DNA of 33,069 bases from Oscillospiraceae bacterium (GTDB lineage: Bacteria > Bacillota > Clostridia > Oscillospirales > Oscillospiraceae). The position numbers and the translations under genes are program-made. Numbering within the stretch: the stretch's first letter is position 1; each line of letters begins with the position of its first letter. Below the pieces are notes generated by a model, which saw nothing but the letters and a program-made list of their open reading frames with translations, ran no database searches and was not told the origin of the DNA. Of this stretch, positions 1 to 8,456 are shown piece after piece. The stretch spans positions 1-33,069 of the forward strand of contig SVME01000012.1 in assembly GCA_015067605.1 (NCBI GenBank). The letters are read 5' to 3'.

Positions 1-103
1 AGTCTGAAAAGGCGTAAAATGGTTTAAGCATTCTCCCGTATTCCCCTTCCGGCGCTGCGCGCCACCTTCCCCTCGGGGGAAGGCATGGCACCTGCGTTTC
101 TTG

Positions 104-123
104 CTGCGCTAAACGATAATTTA
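104..123. repeat. Right terminal inverted repeat of a MITE-like intergenic element truncated by the window edge
   Basis: ctgcgctaaacgataattta is the reverse complement of the AAATTATCGTTTAGCG terminus seen at several other loci; the preceding ccttcccctcgggggaagg hairpin also matches the element at 14962-15263. Confidence 0.6.
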
Positions 124-172
124 TTTTTCTCACACAAATCGCCCGGAGCAAATGCTCCGGGCGATCGATGTA

Positions 173-1432
173 TTACAGTGCGTCACGGATGGCACCGATG
201 GAGTACAGGGAGCCGAAGCTCAGCACCACGCCGTCCTTACCAGCCTTTTCAATGGCGGTGCGGACGCCCTCCTCGATGGAATCGCAAGCCGTTGCCACTG
301 CGCCAGCCTGCCGCAGATGCTCCGCCAGCTCCATCGCCTCCAACTTTCTGGGGCTGGGGGGCGTGATACAGACGAACTCCGCCGCATAGGCAATCACCGG
401 CTTGTACATATCCGCATAGTCCTTGTCAGCTAGCACGCCTGTCAGGACAATCAGCCGTTGGCCGGCCAGATAATCCTGAATGTTTTTCACCAGCGCCTCG
501 ATGCACTGGGGGTTGTGACCACCGTCGATGATGAACAGAGGGTCACGCTGCATGATATCAAACCGACCGGGCCAACGGGTATCCCGCAGGCCGTCACGAA
601 TGTTTTCCTCGGAGATGCTCCAGCCGCCCTCAACCAGAGAATCGGCGATGGACAGCACCACGGCGGCGTTGTGCAGCTGATGGTCGCCCAGCAGGGGCAG
701 GAACAGATTCTCACGGCTGCCACAGTCGAAAACCTGTCCTTCAAGGCTGTGGGAGCGCAGGTGCAGCCCCTCAAAATCCGCCTTTTTCAGGCTGACATTC
801 CGCTGAGCGCAGACATTTTCAAACACTTCCTCCACGGAGGGGGTACTGCGGTAGACCACCGCACGACCACCATCCTTGAAGATGCCGGACTTGGTTTCGG
901 CGATTTTCTCCAGCGTGTCGCCCAGCACTTCCGTGTGATCCAGACCGATGTTGGTGATGACTGCCACTTCCGGCGCTTCGATGACGTTGGTAGCATCGAA
1001 GGCACCGCCCATGCCCACCTCCAACACCACGATGTCGCAGTTTTGCCGGAGGAAATACTCAAAAGCGATGCAGCACACCAGCTCAAATTCCGTAGGAGAT
1101 TCGACCATGGACTGAGCCAGGGGCTTAACGTATTCGGTGATGGCCGCCAGATCCTCGTCGGAGATCTCCACCCCGTCCACCTGCATCCGCTCGTGGAACC
1201 GGTAGATAAAGGGGGAGGTGTACAGGCCCGTCCGATAGCCAGCCTTGCGGAGAATCGAGGCGGTCATGGCGGCGGTGGATCCTTTGCCGTTAGTGCCAGC
1301 GATGTGGACAAATTTCAGCTTCTTCTCCGGATTGCCCATCTTGGCCAGCAGCTCCTGCGTCCGACCCAAGCCGGGGATGCTGCCCTTCCAGCAAACGGAG
1401 TGGATATATTCGATGGCTTCAGTAGCGTTCAT
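173..1432 (-). CDS. folC: Bifunctional folylpolyglutamate synthase/dihydrofolate synthase
   Basis: Protein from MNATEAIEYIHSV with Mur-ligase-like motifs HIAGTNGKGSTAAM, LEVGMGGAFDATN, GLDHTEVLG, IIDGGHNP. The ORF-track extension upstream of 1432 overlaps folT and is not expected to be translated. Confidence 0.95.
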   Translation of the reverse strand: MNATEAIEYIHSVCWKGSIPGLGRTQELLAKMGNPEKKLKFVHIAGTNGKGSTAAMTASILRKAGYRTGLYTSPFIYRFHERMQVDGVEISDEDLAAITEYVKPLAQSMVESPTEFELVCCIAFEYFLRQNCDIVVLEVGMGGAFDATNVIEAPEVAVITNIGLDHTEVLGDTLEKIAETKSGIFKDGGRAVVYRSTPSVEEVFENVCAQRNVSLKKADFEGLHLRSHSLEGQVFDCGSRENLFLPLLGDHQLHNAAVVLSIADSLVEGGWSISEENIRDGLRDTRWPGRFDIMQRDPLFIIDGGHNPQCIEALVKNIQDYLAGQRLIVLTGVLADKDYADMYKPVIAYAAEFVCITPPSPRKLEAMELAEHLRQAGAVATACDSIEEGVRTAIEKAGKDGVVLSFGSLYSIGAIRDAL

Positions 1433-1995
1433 GAAGACTTTCCTTTCTGGGGCCATACCCCTAAACGTTGGAAGATATTTGCCTTGCACAGCAGATAAAT
1501 AATCATCACATCCAGCACGAAGGTGATGCCGAACTGGATGGAGCGGGTGGTCAGATAAAAGAGAAATCCTGCCCAAAGACCGCCATCGAAGTACATATAG
1601 GACAGGGTCAGGCTCTGATACAGGATGGAACCCAGCACCACGGGAAACAGCAGGGCAACGGACAGTCGGGGGAGGGTAAGCTGCCCTTGGTTTGCCAGCA
1701 GAAAGCTTCTGAACAGGCCGGCAAACAGGCCGTAGAGGATGGGGGGTACGGAGAAAATGGGATTGTAGCCGAAGGGGGAGAACAGGCACCCCACAAAATC
1801 GGCGGCGAAGCCCACCAACGCCCCTGGGATGGGGCCAAAGAGTATTCCAGCGAGGAAAATCGGAACCGCTTCGATAGAGAAGCGGGTATCGGCGGCGGGC
1901 ATTGGGATGACCAGCCGTGCCAGCACGACGCTCAGTGCCGCCAACAAGGCGCAGTAGGTCAGGGTTTTGGTGGTCATGGAACGCTTGGATTGCAT
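1429..1995 (-). CDS. folT: Folate ECF transporter S component
   Basis: MQSKRSMTTKTLTYCALLAALSVVLARL...ADTRFSIEAVPIFLAGILFGPIPGALVGFAADFVG is typical of ECF S components; overlaps the folC start and lies behind a THF-type riboswitch. Confidence 0.85.
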   Translation of the reverse strand: MQSKRSMTTKTLTYCALLAALSVVLARLVIPMPAADTRFSIEAVPIFLAGILFGPIPGALVGFAADFVGCLFSPFGYNPIFSVPPILYGLFAGLFRSFLLANQGQLTLPRLSVALLFPVVLGSILYQSLTLSYMYFDGGLWAGFLFYLTTRSIQFGITFVLDVMIIYLLCKANIFQRLGVWPQKGKSS

Positions 1996-2034
1996 AATGA
2001 AACCTCCTTCAATTGAGGGCGACGGCCTACGGAT

Positions 2035-2066
2035 ACAAAAACCCCCTGCGGCAAGCCGCAAGGGGA
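2035..2066 (-). terminator. Intrinsic terminator in the folT leader
   Basis: Minus strand CCCCTTGCGGC-TTG-CCGCAGGGGG followed by TTTTTG, between riboswitch and folT. Confidence 0.8.
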
Positions 2067-2163
2067 GCGTAAACATAGTCCCAATCGGTCAATGGCAGCA
2101 AAAATACAGCCGACCCTTCGCCCGACCGAGTATCGTTGCTTCATAAAGGAGGCAAGTCCATTA

Positions 2164-2270
2164 TGGCGCAGCGGGTGCGGTGATTCCATCGCGGGCATAA
2201 GCCCTTCGTCTGCCACACAACTCCCCATTTTGACAGCACTTCACGCAGAATCTCCTACTCTGTTCGCAGC
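2164..2270 (-). promoter_or_regulatory. THF (tetrahydrofolate) riboswitch upstream of folT-folC
   Basis: Minus strand AGAGTAGGAGATTCTGCGTGAAGTG...AATGGGGAGTTGTGTGGCAGACGAAGGGC..GCCCGCGATGGAATCACCGCACCCGCT follows the THF riboswitch pattern (AGAGTAG...GCGTTAAGTG...ACGAAG...GCGCGGTGAATC...CATCCGCT). Confidence 0.85.
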
Positions 2271-2364
2271 TATCATACACGAAATTATTGAAAAAGTAAA
2301 TAGTTATTTTGTTTTTATCCCTATTAATAGACAAGAAAGCACATCCTTGGCGTCAAGAAAACAT

Positions 2365-2460
2365 AAATTATCGTTTAGCAGCGTATCGAACAACGCACGT
2401 CATTGCGAGGGCCGTAGGCCCGTGGCAATGACAGCTTTATTGTAACGTAAACGGTAACTT
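2365..2460. repeat. Short MITE-like intergenic element with degenerate TIRs and a collapsed GTCATTGC palindrome core
   Basis: Left aaattatcgtttagc, right gtaaacggtaactt; centre gtcattgcgagggccgtaggcccgtggcaatgac. Confidence 0.6.
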
Positions 2461-2586
2461 ACAGTAATACAGCACTCTTTCGACACACGCAGAGAAAAAA
2501 ATGAAAATAATCTTGATTTGTGCAACCTCCCTCAAAGAGGGAGGCCAACGGCTGGAAGTTTATTCACAAAAAGTTAAAAATTAAGC

Positions 2587-2615
2587 TTGACAAAATTTGT
2601 CGGTCTATGTATAAT
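2587..2615 (+). promoter_or_regulatory. Sigma-A type promoter for the zinc-ribbon/DUF4190-like gene
   Basis: TTGACA, 17-nt spacer, TATAAT. Confidence 0.85.
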
Positions 2616-2681
2616 CATTCCATAATATCGCTGCTCCCTGCGCGGTGGGCAGGATAAATACTTATTATGGAGGATAAGCTT

Positions 2682-3119
2682 ATGTTCTGTCCCAACTGTG
2701 GCGCTCAGAATGCGGATAACGCTCCCTTCTGCGCTAACTGCGGTTCCCGCTTTGAGCAGCAGGCTCCTGCCGCTCCTACCTATGCACCCCCTGTAGCTCC
2801 GGCTTACGCTCCCACTACTGGCTACGTTCCCGCTGCCGTTTCCAACCCCGGTAAGGGTGTGGGCATCGCTGCCATGATTCTGGGTATCCTTTCTCTGGTC
2901 CTGTGGTGCTATATCTGGGTTTCTATCCCTGCTGGTCTGGTCGGCCTGATTCTGGGTGCTATCGGCATCAAGAAGTCCAAGGACGCTGGCATGGGCAACG
3001 GTATGGCTGTCGCCGGTCTGGTTACTTCTATCGTTGGCATTGCTCTGTGGGTGCTGATGTTCGCTATCTATGGCGAAGAAATCATGTTCGCTATGGAATT
3101 CATGGAGTTCCTGATGTAA
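2682..3119 (+). CDS. Zinc-ribbon membrane protein (DUF4190-like)
   Basis: MFCPNCGAQNADNAPFCANCGSRF zinc ribbon, proline-rich linker, then GKGVGIAAMILGILSLVLW...AGLVGLILGAIGI...GMAVAGLVTSIVG. The track start at 2667 is an alternative. Confidence 0.8.
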   Translation: MFCPNCGAQNADNAPFCANCGSRFEQQAPAAPTYAPPVAPAYAPTTGYVPAAVSNPGKGVGIAAMILGILSLVLWCYIWVSIPAGLVGLILGAIGIKKSKDAGMGNGMAVAGLVTSIVGIALWVLMFAIYGEEIMFAMEFMEFLM

Positions 3120-3128
3120 TCAATGCAT

Positions 3129-3161
3129 AAAAAAGCAATTGCTTCGGCAATTGCTTTTTTT
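3129..3161 (+). terminator. Intrinsic terminator
   Basis: aaaaaagcaattgc-ttcg-gcaattgctttttt. Confidence 0.85.
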
Positions 3162-3174
3162 ACGAGGTTCTGCT

Positions 3175-3549
3175 ATGAAAAAGAAAATTATGGTGCTGGG
3201 GCTGGATGCGGGACTGCTGTTGCTGTATTTCGTCATTGGATTCATTACGGATTCCATGCTGACGCTGCCTACCGGCTGCGTGCTGGCGACGCTGGGGATG
3301 GAGTGTCCCTCCTGCGGCGGCACCCGATGCGTCCGGTATCTGGCCTCCGGACAATTTTTGAAGGCCTTTCAGATTAATCCCTATTTCTTTGTGTCCATTT
3401 TTTATCTGGGATTTTTGCTGGTGCTGCTGAACAGCGCAGTGCTGTTTGGCAAGGGGGAAAAGCTGCTGAAAAAGGTGGCCACCCCCACCGCCGCCATCAT
3501 CTGGGCGGTGGGACTGATTCCCTTCACCATCCTGCGTAATATCTTTTGA
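3175..3549 (+). CDS. DUF2752-like membrane protein
   Basis: MECPSCGGTRCVRYLASGQFLKAFQINPYFF matches the CPxCGxTR pattern of DUF2752 proteins; hydrophobic segments around it. Start at atgaaaaagaaa. Confidence 0.8.
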   Translation: MKKKIMVLGLDAGLLLLYFVIGFITDSMLTLPTGCVLATLGMECPSCGGTRCVRYLASGQFLKAFQINPYFFVSIFYLGFLLVLLNSAVLFGKGEKLLKKVATPTAAIIWAVGLIPFTILRNIF

Positions 3550-3632
3550 ACCATGCCCCTGCCCCTTAGCAGGGGCATAAACTATCGTTGTGGTTATCCC
3601 TTTTAGTAAGCAAGCCAACTACAAGCAACCTA

Positions 3633-3810
3633 TGTCATTGCGAGGGCCGTAGGCCCGTGGCAATCTCCTGCTGAAATGCTGCATCAATAATGAGCGTTGA
3701 GGAATGCAAATGACGTTTTGACGTTGTTTTCATTTCTGTGGAGCTGATATAGTACAAACGCTGTACCGGGAGATTGCCACGTCGCCCCTTCAGGGCTCCT
3801 CGCAATGACA
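3633..3810. repeat. ~180-bp long imperfect palindromic element (copy 1)
   Basis: tgtcattgcgagggcc...ggcaatctcctg ... gggagattgccacgtc...tcctcgcaatgaca; second full copy at 19193-19371. Confidence 0.8.
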
Positions 3811-3851
3811 GCTTCTTCGCTACGTTTTTGTTGATTTGTGATTGTGCTTAC

Positions 3852-3959
3852 TTAATATCGTTTAGCGGTGCAGCCACCAAAGCCTCCCTCTGCGGCTCTT
3901 GGCGAGTCGCAGAGGAGGCCTTGGCGTATATAAACCTACTGCGCTAAACGATAAGTTAT
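3852..3959. repeat. ~105-bp MITE-like element with TIRs
   Basis: Left ttaatatcgtttagcggtgcag; right ctactgcgctaaacgataagtta. Confidence 0.65.
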
Positions 3960-4044
3960 ACGTTCATATTGTGGAGGAGATTCCCATGGGTTTACGCGAA
4001 ACAATGGTTGAGAACGGTGGAAAGCTGTGATATAATGGTGTCCA

Positions 4045-4938
4045 ATGAACAAGGAGCGTAACGATATGACCATTTCCGACCTGCATATTCCGGAGGCAGA
4101 TGCCCGCCGGCTGCTGGGCGCCGCCAACGGCGATGCGCTGCTGCTGTACATATATATCCGCTGCGGCAACGACCCTGCCACAGCGGCTTCAGCGCTGCGC
4201 CTTACGGAGCAGCGCTGCTCCTGCGCGGCGGCCACTTTGCGTCAGCTGGGGATGTGGCCGGAGGAAAAGCGGCTGACCATCGCCGCCGGGGAACGTCCCA
4301 ACTACACAGAGCGGGACGTGCTGGATACGCTGGATCGGGAGCCGTCCTTCCGCAGTCTGTACGGTGAGATCCAGCGGCGGCTGGGCAAGCCCCTGAACAC
4401 CGAGGAACTGAAAATTCTGCTGTCCTTCGTTCGATATCTGGGACTGCCGGAGGAAGTGATTTGCGTGCTGGTCAGCTACTGTCAGGAGCGGGCACGGCGC
4501 AAGGGTAGCCTGCGTAATCCCAGCCTGCGCACCATCGAGAAGGAAGCCTACGCATGGGCGGAGCGGGGCATCGATACCATGGAGGAGGCGGCGGCCTTCA
4601 TTCAGGCACAAAATGTCTACCACAGTCGCCTGTCCGGCCTGATGCGGATTTTGCAGATTCGTGGCCGGAGCCTTACCGCCGCCGAGGAAAAATACGCCCG
4701 GGCGTGGCTGGATATGGATCTGGAGGATGAGCTGATCGCCATGGCCTACGAGCGCACCTGCCTGAATACCGGCGGGCTCAGCTGGGCGTACATGAATAAA
4801 ATTTTGCTGCGCTGGAAGCAGTCCGGCTTCCGCACTGCCGAGGACGTGCGCCGTGGGGACCGGAAAAATGCCCCCGCCGAACGCAGACCGGATGCGGACG
4901 AGCAGGCGGCCATTCGGCGGATGCTGCAGGAGGGATAA
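4045..4938 (+). CDS. DnaD domain-containing replication protein
   Basis: C-terminal region GIDTMEEAAAFIQAQNVYHSRLSGLMRILQIRGRSLTAAEEKYARAWLDMDLEDELIAMAYERTCLNTGGLSWAYMNKILLRWKQSGFRTAEDV is DnaD-like; followed by a DnaC/DnaI-like gene. Confidence 0.8.
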   Translation: MNKERNDMTISDLHIPEADARRLLGAANGDALLLYIYIRCGNDPATAASALRLTEQRCSCAAATLRQLGMWPEEKRLTIAAGERPNYTERDVLDTLDREPSFRSLYGEIQRRLGKPLNTEELKILLSFVRYLGLPEEVICVLVSYCQERARRKGSLRNPSLRTIEKEAYAWAERGIDTMEEAAAFIQAQNVYHSRLSGLMRILQIRGRSLTAAEEKYARAWLDMDLEDELIAMAYERTCLNTGGLSWAYMNKILLRWKQSGFRTAEDVRRGDRKNAPAERRPDADEQAAIRRMLQEG

Positions 4939-4940
4939 GC

Positions 4941-5924
4941 ATGGCATATGATAGCGAAGTGGTCCGTCGGGCCAGAGAGCGTCTGGCGCAAGCCAGAGCG
5001 GAGCGGGAATCTGAAAATCTGCGGCATCTGATGGATGCCTATGGTCGGGTGCCTCGCCTTCGGGAAATCGATTTGGAGCTGCGCCGTTCCATGACGGCGG
5101 CGGCCCGTGCGGTGTTCACCGCCGGCGGCGACGGCAAGGGCGCCATGGAATCGGTGAAGCAGGCCAATCTGGCGCTGCAGCAGGAGCGTCAGGCGCTGAT
5201 TGAGGAATATTTTGAGGAGGGCTATCTGGACGACAGCCCCATTTGCGACCACTGCGGCGGCACCGGCTATGTGGGCTCTGCCATGTGCGAGTGCCTGCGG
5301 GAGCTGTGCCGGCAGGAGCAGAAGCGGGAGCTGACCTTCCTGAACGTGGGCAAGGAAACCTTCGACCAGTTCCGGCTGGACTATTACCCTGATAGAATCG
5401 ACCCCAATCTGGGGGTGAATGTCCGTGCGGTGATGGAGAAAACCTTCCAGATTTGCCGCCGGTACGGAGCGGAATTTACGGAGCGTGCGGGGAATCTGCT
5501 GTTCTCCGGCGGCACGGGACTGGGCAAAACCTTCCTGTCCGCCTGCATCGCCCGTGCGGTGGCGGATCGGGGCTACTCGGTGATGTACGAAAGCGCCGGC
5601 CACCTGTTTGCCAAGCTGGAGCGTGCCAAGTTCGGCGGCGACGAGGAGGCTCGTCGGGATGCGGAGAAGTACAGCCTTTGCGATTTGCTGATCATCGACG
5701 ATTTGGGCACCGAAATGGGCGGCCAGTTCACCACGGCGGCGCTGTATACGCTGGTCAATGACCGGATTCTCAGCGGCAAGGCCACCATCGTGTCCACCAA
5801 CCTGACCACCGAGGAGCTGGAGAAGCGGTATTCTCCCGCCATCGCCTCCCGCCTGCGGGGCAACTACCGGCGGATCCCCTTTATTGGCGAGGATATCCGG
5901 CTGAAAAAGGATCGGATGCTGTGA
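4941..5924 (+). CDS. DnaC/DnaI-like ATP-binding helicase loader
   Basis: Zinc motif CDHCGGTGYVGSAMCEC, Walker A FSGGTGLGKTFLS, Walker B LLIIDDLGTE, STNLT sensor motif. Confidence 0.9.
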   Translation: MAYDSEVVRRARERLAQARAERESENLRHLMDAYGRVPRLREIDLELRRSMTAAARAVFTAGGDGKGAMESVKQANLALQQERQALIEEYFEEGYLDDSPICDHCGGTGYVGSAMCECLRELCRQEQKRELTFLNVGKETFDQFRLDYYPDRIDPNLGVNVRAVMEKTFQICRRYGAEFTERAGNLLFSGGTGLGKTFLSACIARAVADRGYSVMYESAGHLFAKLERAKFGGDEEARRDAEKYSLCDLLIIDDLGTEMGGQFTTAALYTLVNDRILSGKATIVSTNLTTEELEKRYSPAIASRLRGNYRRIPFIGEDIRLKKDRML

Positions 5925-6550
5925 AAATAGGCGTATTGTTCGATTTGGACGGCACTCTGCTGGATACGCTGGAGGACTTGATGGATGCTACCAATGCGGC
6001 GCTGGCCCAGTTCAGTTACCCGCCACGGACGCTGGAGGAAATTCGGCGGTTCGTGGGGAACGGTGCCGCACGGCTGATTCAGCTGGCGGTGCCGGAGGGG
6101 GCGGCAACGGAGCCGGTACTGGCGGCGTTCCAGCAGTATTACCGCACCCATTGTCAGGGCAGAACCGCTCCCTATGCGGGTGTGGTGGAGGCCATACAGA
6201 GGCTGGATATGCCTATGGCGATTGTGTCCAATAAGCCGGACGTGGCGGTGAAAGCCCTGTGCGAGAAGTATTTTTCAGGGGTCTATGCCCTCGGGGAGAG
6301 TGCCGACTGCCCCCGGAAACCTGCGCCGGATATGGTGCGTAAGGCTATGGCGGTCATCGGCGTGGAGCGGTGCGTGTACGTGGGCGATAGCGAGGTGGAC
6401 GTGGCCACGGCTCGGAATGCCGGCGTACCCTGTCTGAGCGTCCTCTGGGGCTTTCGAGATGAGGCTCAGCTGCGTGCTGCCGGTGCGACTCATTTTTGCC
6501 GCCGACCGGAGGATTTGCCAACACTAATCCGTGACTTGACGGCGCAGTAA
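5921..6550 (+). CDS. HAD family hydrolase (phosphoglycolate phosphatase-like)
   Basis: LFDLDGTLLDT, IVSNKP, CVYVGDSEVDVATARNAGV; GTG start overlapping the upstream stop. Confidence 0.9.
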   Translation: MKIGVLFDLDGTLLDTLEDLMDATNAALAQFSYPPRTLEEIRRFVGNGAARLIQLAVPEGAATEPVLAAFQQYYRTHCQGRTAPYAGVVEAIQRLDMPMAIVSNKPDVAVKALCEKYFSGVYALGESADCPRKPAPDMVRKAMAVIGVERCVYVGDSEVDVATARNAGVPCLSVLWGFRDEAQLRAAGATHFCRRPEDLPTLIRDLTAQ

Positions 6551-6564
6551 AAATATGTTATGAT
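6536..6564 (+). promoter_or_regulatory. Sigma-A type promoter for tRNA-Leu
   Basis: TTGACG, 17-nt spacer, TATGAT, 12 nt before the tRNA 5' end; overlaps the 3' end of the HAD gene. Confidence 0.65.
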
Positions 6565-6575
6565 GCTACCTAGCC

Positions 6576-6662
6576 GCCGTTGTGGTGGAATCGGTAGACA
6601 CAGGGGACTTAAAATCCCCCGGTAGTGATACTGTACGGGTTCGAGTCCCGTCAACGGCACCA
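6576..6662 (+). tRNA. tRNA-Leu(UAA), CCA encoded
   Basis: Acceptor GCCGTTG/CAACGGC, anticodon arm GGGGA-CTTAAAA-TCCCC (anticodon TAA), long variable arm, T-arm GGGTTCGAGTCCC, 3' ACCA. Confidence 0.95.
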
Positions 6663-6664
6663 AT

Positions 6665-6701
6665 AAATCCCATAGTGAATGATACATTCACTATGGGATT
6701 T
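6665..6701 (+). terminator. Hairpin/terminator after tRNA-Leu
   Basis: aaatcccatagtgaatg-ata-cattcactatgggattt perfect inverted repeat. Confidence 0.6.
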
Positions 6702-8301
6702 CAGTCTGTCGAAAAAGCTCAGTGAAAGCTGGGCTTTTTCGTTTTTTTATGGTATAATGATTTCGGGTGATGAAAGATGCTGGAACGCGGAAAAATGGAA
6801 CGGGGAATCTTTGAAATTGTGGACACCGAAAGTTTGGTGCCCAAAGAACATTTGCTGCGGAAAATTGACGCAGCAGTAGATTTTAGCAAAATCTACGATA
6901 TGGTAGAACCTTTATACTGTGCAGACAATGGCCGCCCCAGTGTGGATCCGGTTGTCTTGTTTAAGATGGTTCTCATTCAGCATCTGTATGGTCTGGGTTC
7001 CTTGCGCCGGGCAGCACAGGAAGTGTCCCTGAATATTGCATACCGCTGGTTTCTGGGTTACCGTCTGCAGGAGGAAACACCCCATTTCTCCACCATCAGC
7101 TATAACTTCCGTCACCGCTTCACTTCCGAAACTGTCGATCAGATCTTCAACTGGATCCTCATGGAGATGGTGGAAGCCGGTTATGTGGCACCCGGCGTGG
7201 TATTTGTGGATGGTACTCATATCAAGGCAAATGCCAATACCAAAAAGGTCGTAAAGAAGGAAGTGCCTGTCGCGGCCAAACGGTATGCGGAAGAACTTAT
7301 GGAAGAAGTAAACGCAGACCGGGAAGCTCACGGTAAGAAACCCTTTGAGGACGATTCTGAGGATGATAACAGCAACGAACCGCCTATCCCTCCAAAGAAG
7401 AAGCGGGATAATACCTCCAAGAAGAAACTGAAAAAGCGCAAGAAGGAAGGCAAGAAGAAAACCATTACTGTCAGTACTACCGACCCCGAATGCGGTCTGT
7501 TCGTAAAGGGTGACCACAAGAAGCAGCTGGCCTACGAAGCCCATACTGCTTGCGATGTCCACGGTGTTGTTTTGGCAGTGGAAGTCACCCCTGGCAATGT
7601 CCATGACAGTGTTCCCTTTGACGATGTTTACGATAAAGTAGTAGAAAAGTTCCCTAATGTAAACGCTTTTGTGGCAGACAGTGCCTATAAGACCCCTCAT
7701 ATTTGCAAGAAAGTATTTTCTGACGGCAGAGTTTTATCCACCGCTTATAAGCGTCCCCAAACCATGAAGGGTGGGCATGAATGGTGGAAGTACGTATACG
7801 ATGAACATTTCGACTGCATCATCTGTCCAGAGTACCAAGTACTGAACTACAGCACTACAAACCGGGATGGATACCGGGAATACAAAAGCGATCCGAAGGT
7901 ATGCGCCAATTGTCCAACTAGGCACCTTTGCACAAGGAGTAAGGACTGTGTGAAGACAGTCACCCGGCACATCTGGAAGAATTATGAGGAACTGGCAGAC
8001 GATGCCCGGTACACACCGATTTACCAGCGGATGTACAAGGCGAGAAAAGAAACCATAGAGCGTGTCTTTGCGGATGCGAAGGAGCAGCATGGGATGCGCT
8101 ATACCCGATATACAGGCTTGGCTCAGGTCACGAATTGGGTCAAGCTCAAATTTGCTGCCATGAATTTGAAAAAATTCGCAAAGTGGAGTTGGAGGGATAC
8201 TCACTCCAACCTTGTTTTCAGCATAATTTCCTTCCTTTTCCCGAAATATGCAGTGAACCCCTGTCTTGCTTGATGCAAAACAGGGGTTTTTCTACGGTCT
8301 G
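6702..8301 (+). mobile_element. IS1182 family-like insertion sequence
   Basis: Terminal inverted repeats CAGTCTGTCGAAAAA (left) and CAGACCGTAGAAAAA (reverse complement of right end) bracket a single full-length transposase ORF. Confidence 0.8.
6777..8273 (+). CDS. IS1182 family-like DDE transposase
   Basis: SVDPVVLFKMVLIQHLYGLGSLRRAAQEVSLNIAYRWFLG N-terminus; FVDGTHIKANANTKK; HTACDVHGVVLAVEVTPGNVHDS; FVADSAYKT; ERVFADAKEQHGMRYTRYTGL. Confidence 0.9.
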   Translation: MLERGKMERGIFEIVDTESLVPKEHLLRKIDAAVDFSKIYDMVEPLYCADNGRPSVDPVVLFKMVLIQHLYGLGSLRRAAQEVSLNIAYRWFLGYRLQEETPHFSTISYNFRHRFTSETVDQIFNWILMEMVEAGYVAPGVVFVDGTHIKANANTKKVVKKEVPVAAKRYAEELMEEVNADREAHGKKPFEDDSEDDNSNEPPIPPKKKRDNTSKKKLKKRKKEGKKKTITVSTTDPECGLFVKGDHKKQLAYEAHTACDVHGVVLAVEVTPGNVHDSVPFDDVYDKVVEKFPNVNAFVADSAYKTPHICKKVFSDGRVLSTAYKRPQTMKGGHEWWKYVYDEHFDCIICPEYQVLNYSTTNRDGYREYKSDPKVCANCPTRHLCTRSKDCVKTVTRHIWKNYEELADDARYTPIYQRMYKARKETIERVFADAKEQHGMRYTRYTGLAQVTNWVKLKFAAMNLKKFAKWSWRDTHSNLVFSIISFLFPKYAVNPCLA

Positions 8302-8336
8302 AAACTGCCCCACTCCGGTGGGGCAGTTTTCTATAT
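8302..8336. terminator. Hairpin immediately after the IS right end
   Basis: aaactgccccac-tccg-gtggggcagtttt. Confidence 0.6.
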
Positions 8337-8381
8337 CCGCCTCCTCGTAGTAGGGGCGAGCATTGCTCGTCCGCTGCTATG

Positions 8382-8456
8382 ATATCGTTTAGCGTGTCAA
8401 CATATCAAACAACCATGTCATTGCGAGGAGCGAAGCGACGTGGCAATCTCCTAGTA
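8382..8456. repeat. Half element: one TIR plus a short TGTCATTGCGAGG hairpin
   Basis: atatcgtttagcg at 8383 followed by tgtcattgcgaggagcgaagcgacgtggcaatctcct at 8416; no matching right half seen. Confidence 0.6.

Noticed and set aside
458-1498. 346-aa plus-strand ORF opposite folC
   Set aside because: Antisense to a clear FolC coding sequence; composition and repetitive His/Gln content are typical of a shadow ORF.
1433-1789. N-terminal extension of FolC in the ORF track
   Set aside because: Overlaps folT in another frame and has no FolC similarity; real start is MNATEAIEY at 1432.
2092-2445. 117-aa plus-strand ORF
   Set aside because: Runs antisense through the THF riboswitch and into a palindromic repeat; no domain features.
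3633-3810. Possible CRISPR repeats (recurrent TCATTGCGAGG units)
   Set aside because: Copies are dispersed at distant loci and inverted, with no regular spacing or spacers; no cas genes seen.
4189-5603. Minus-strand ORFs opposite dnaD-like and dnaC-like genes
   Set aside because: Shadow ORFs; the plus-strand products have clear motifs.
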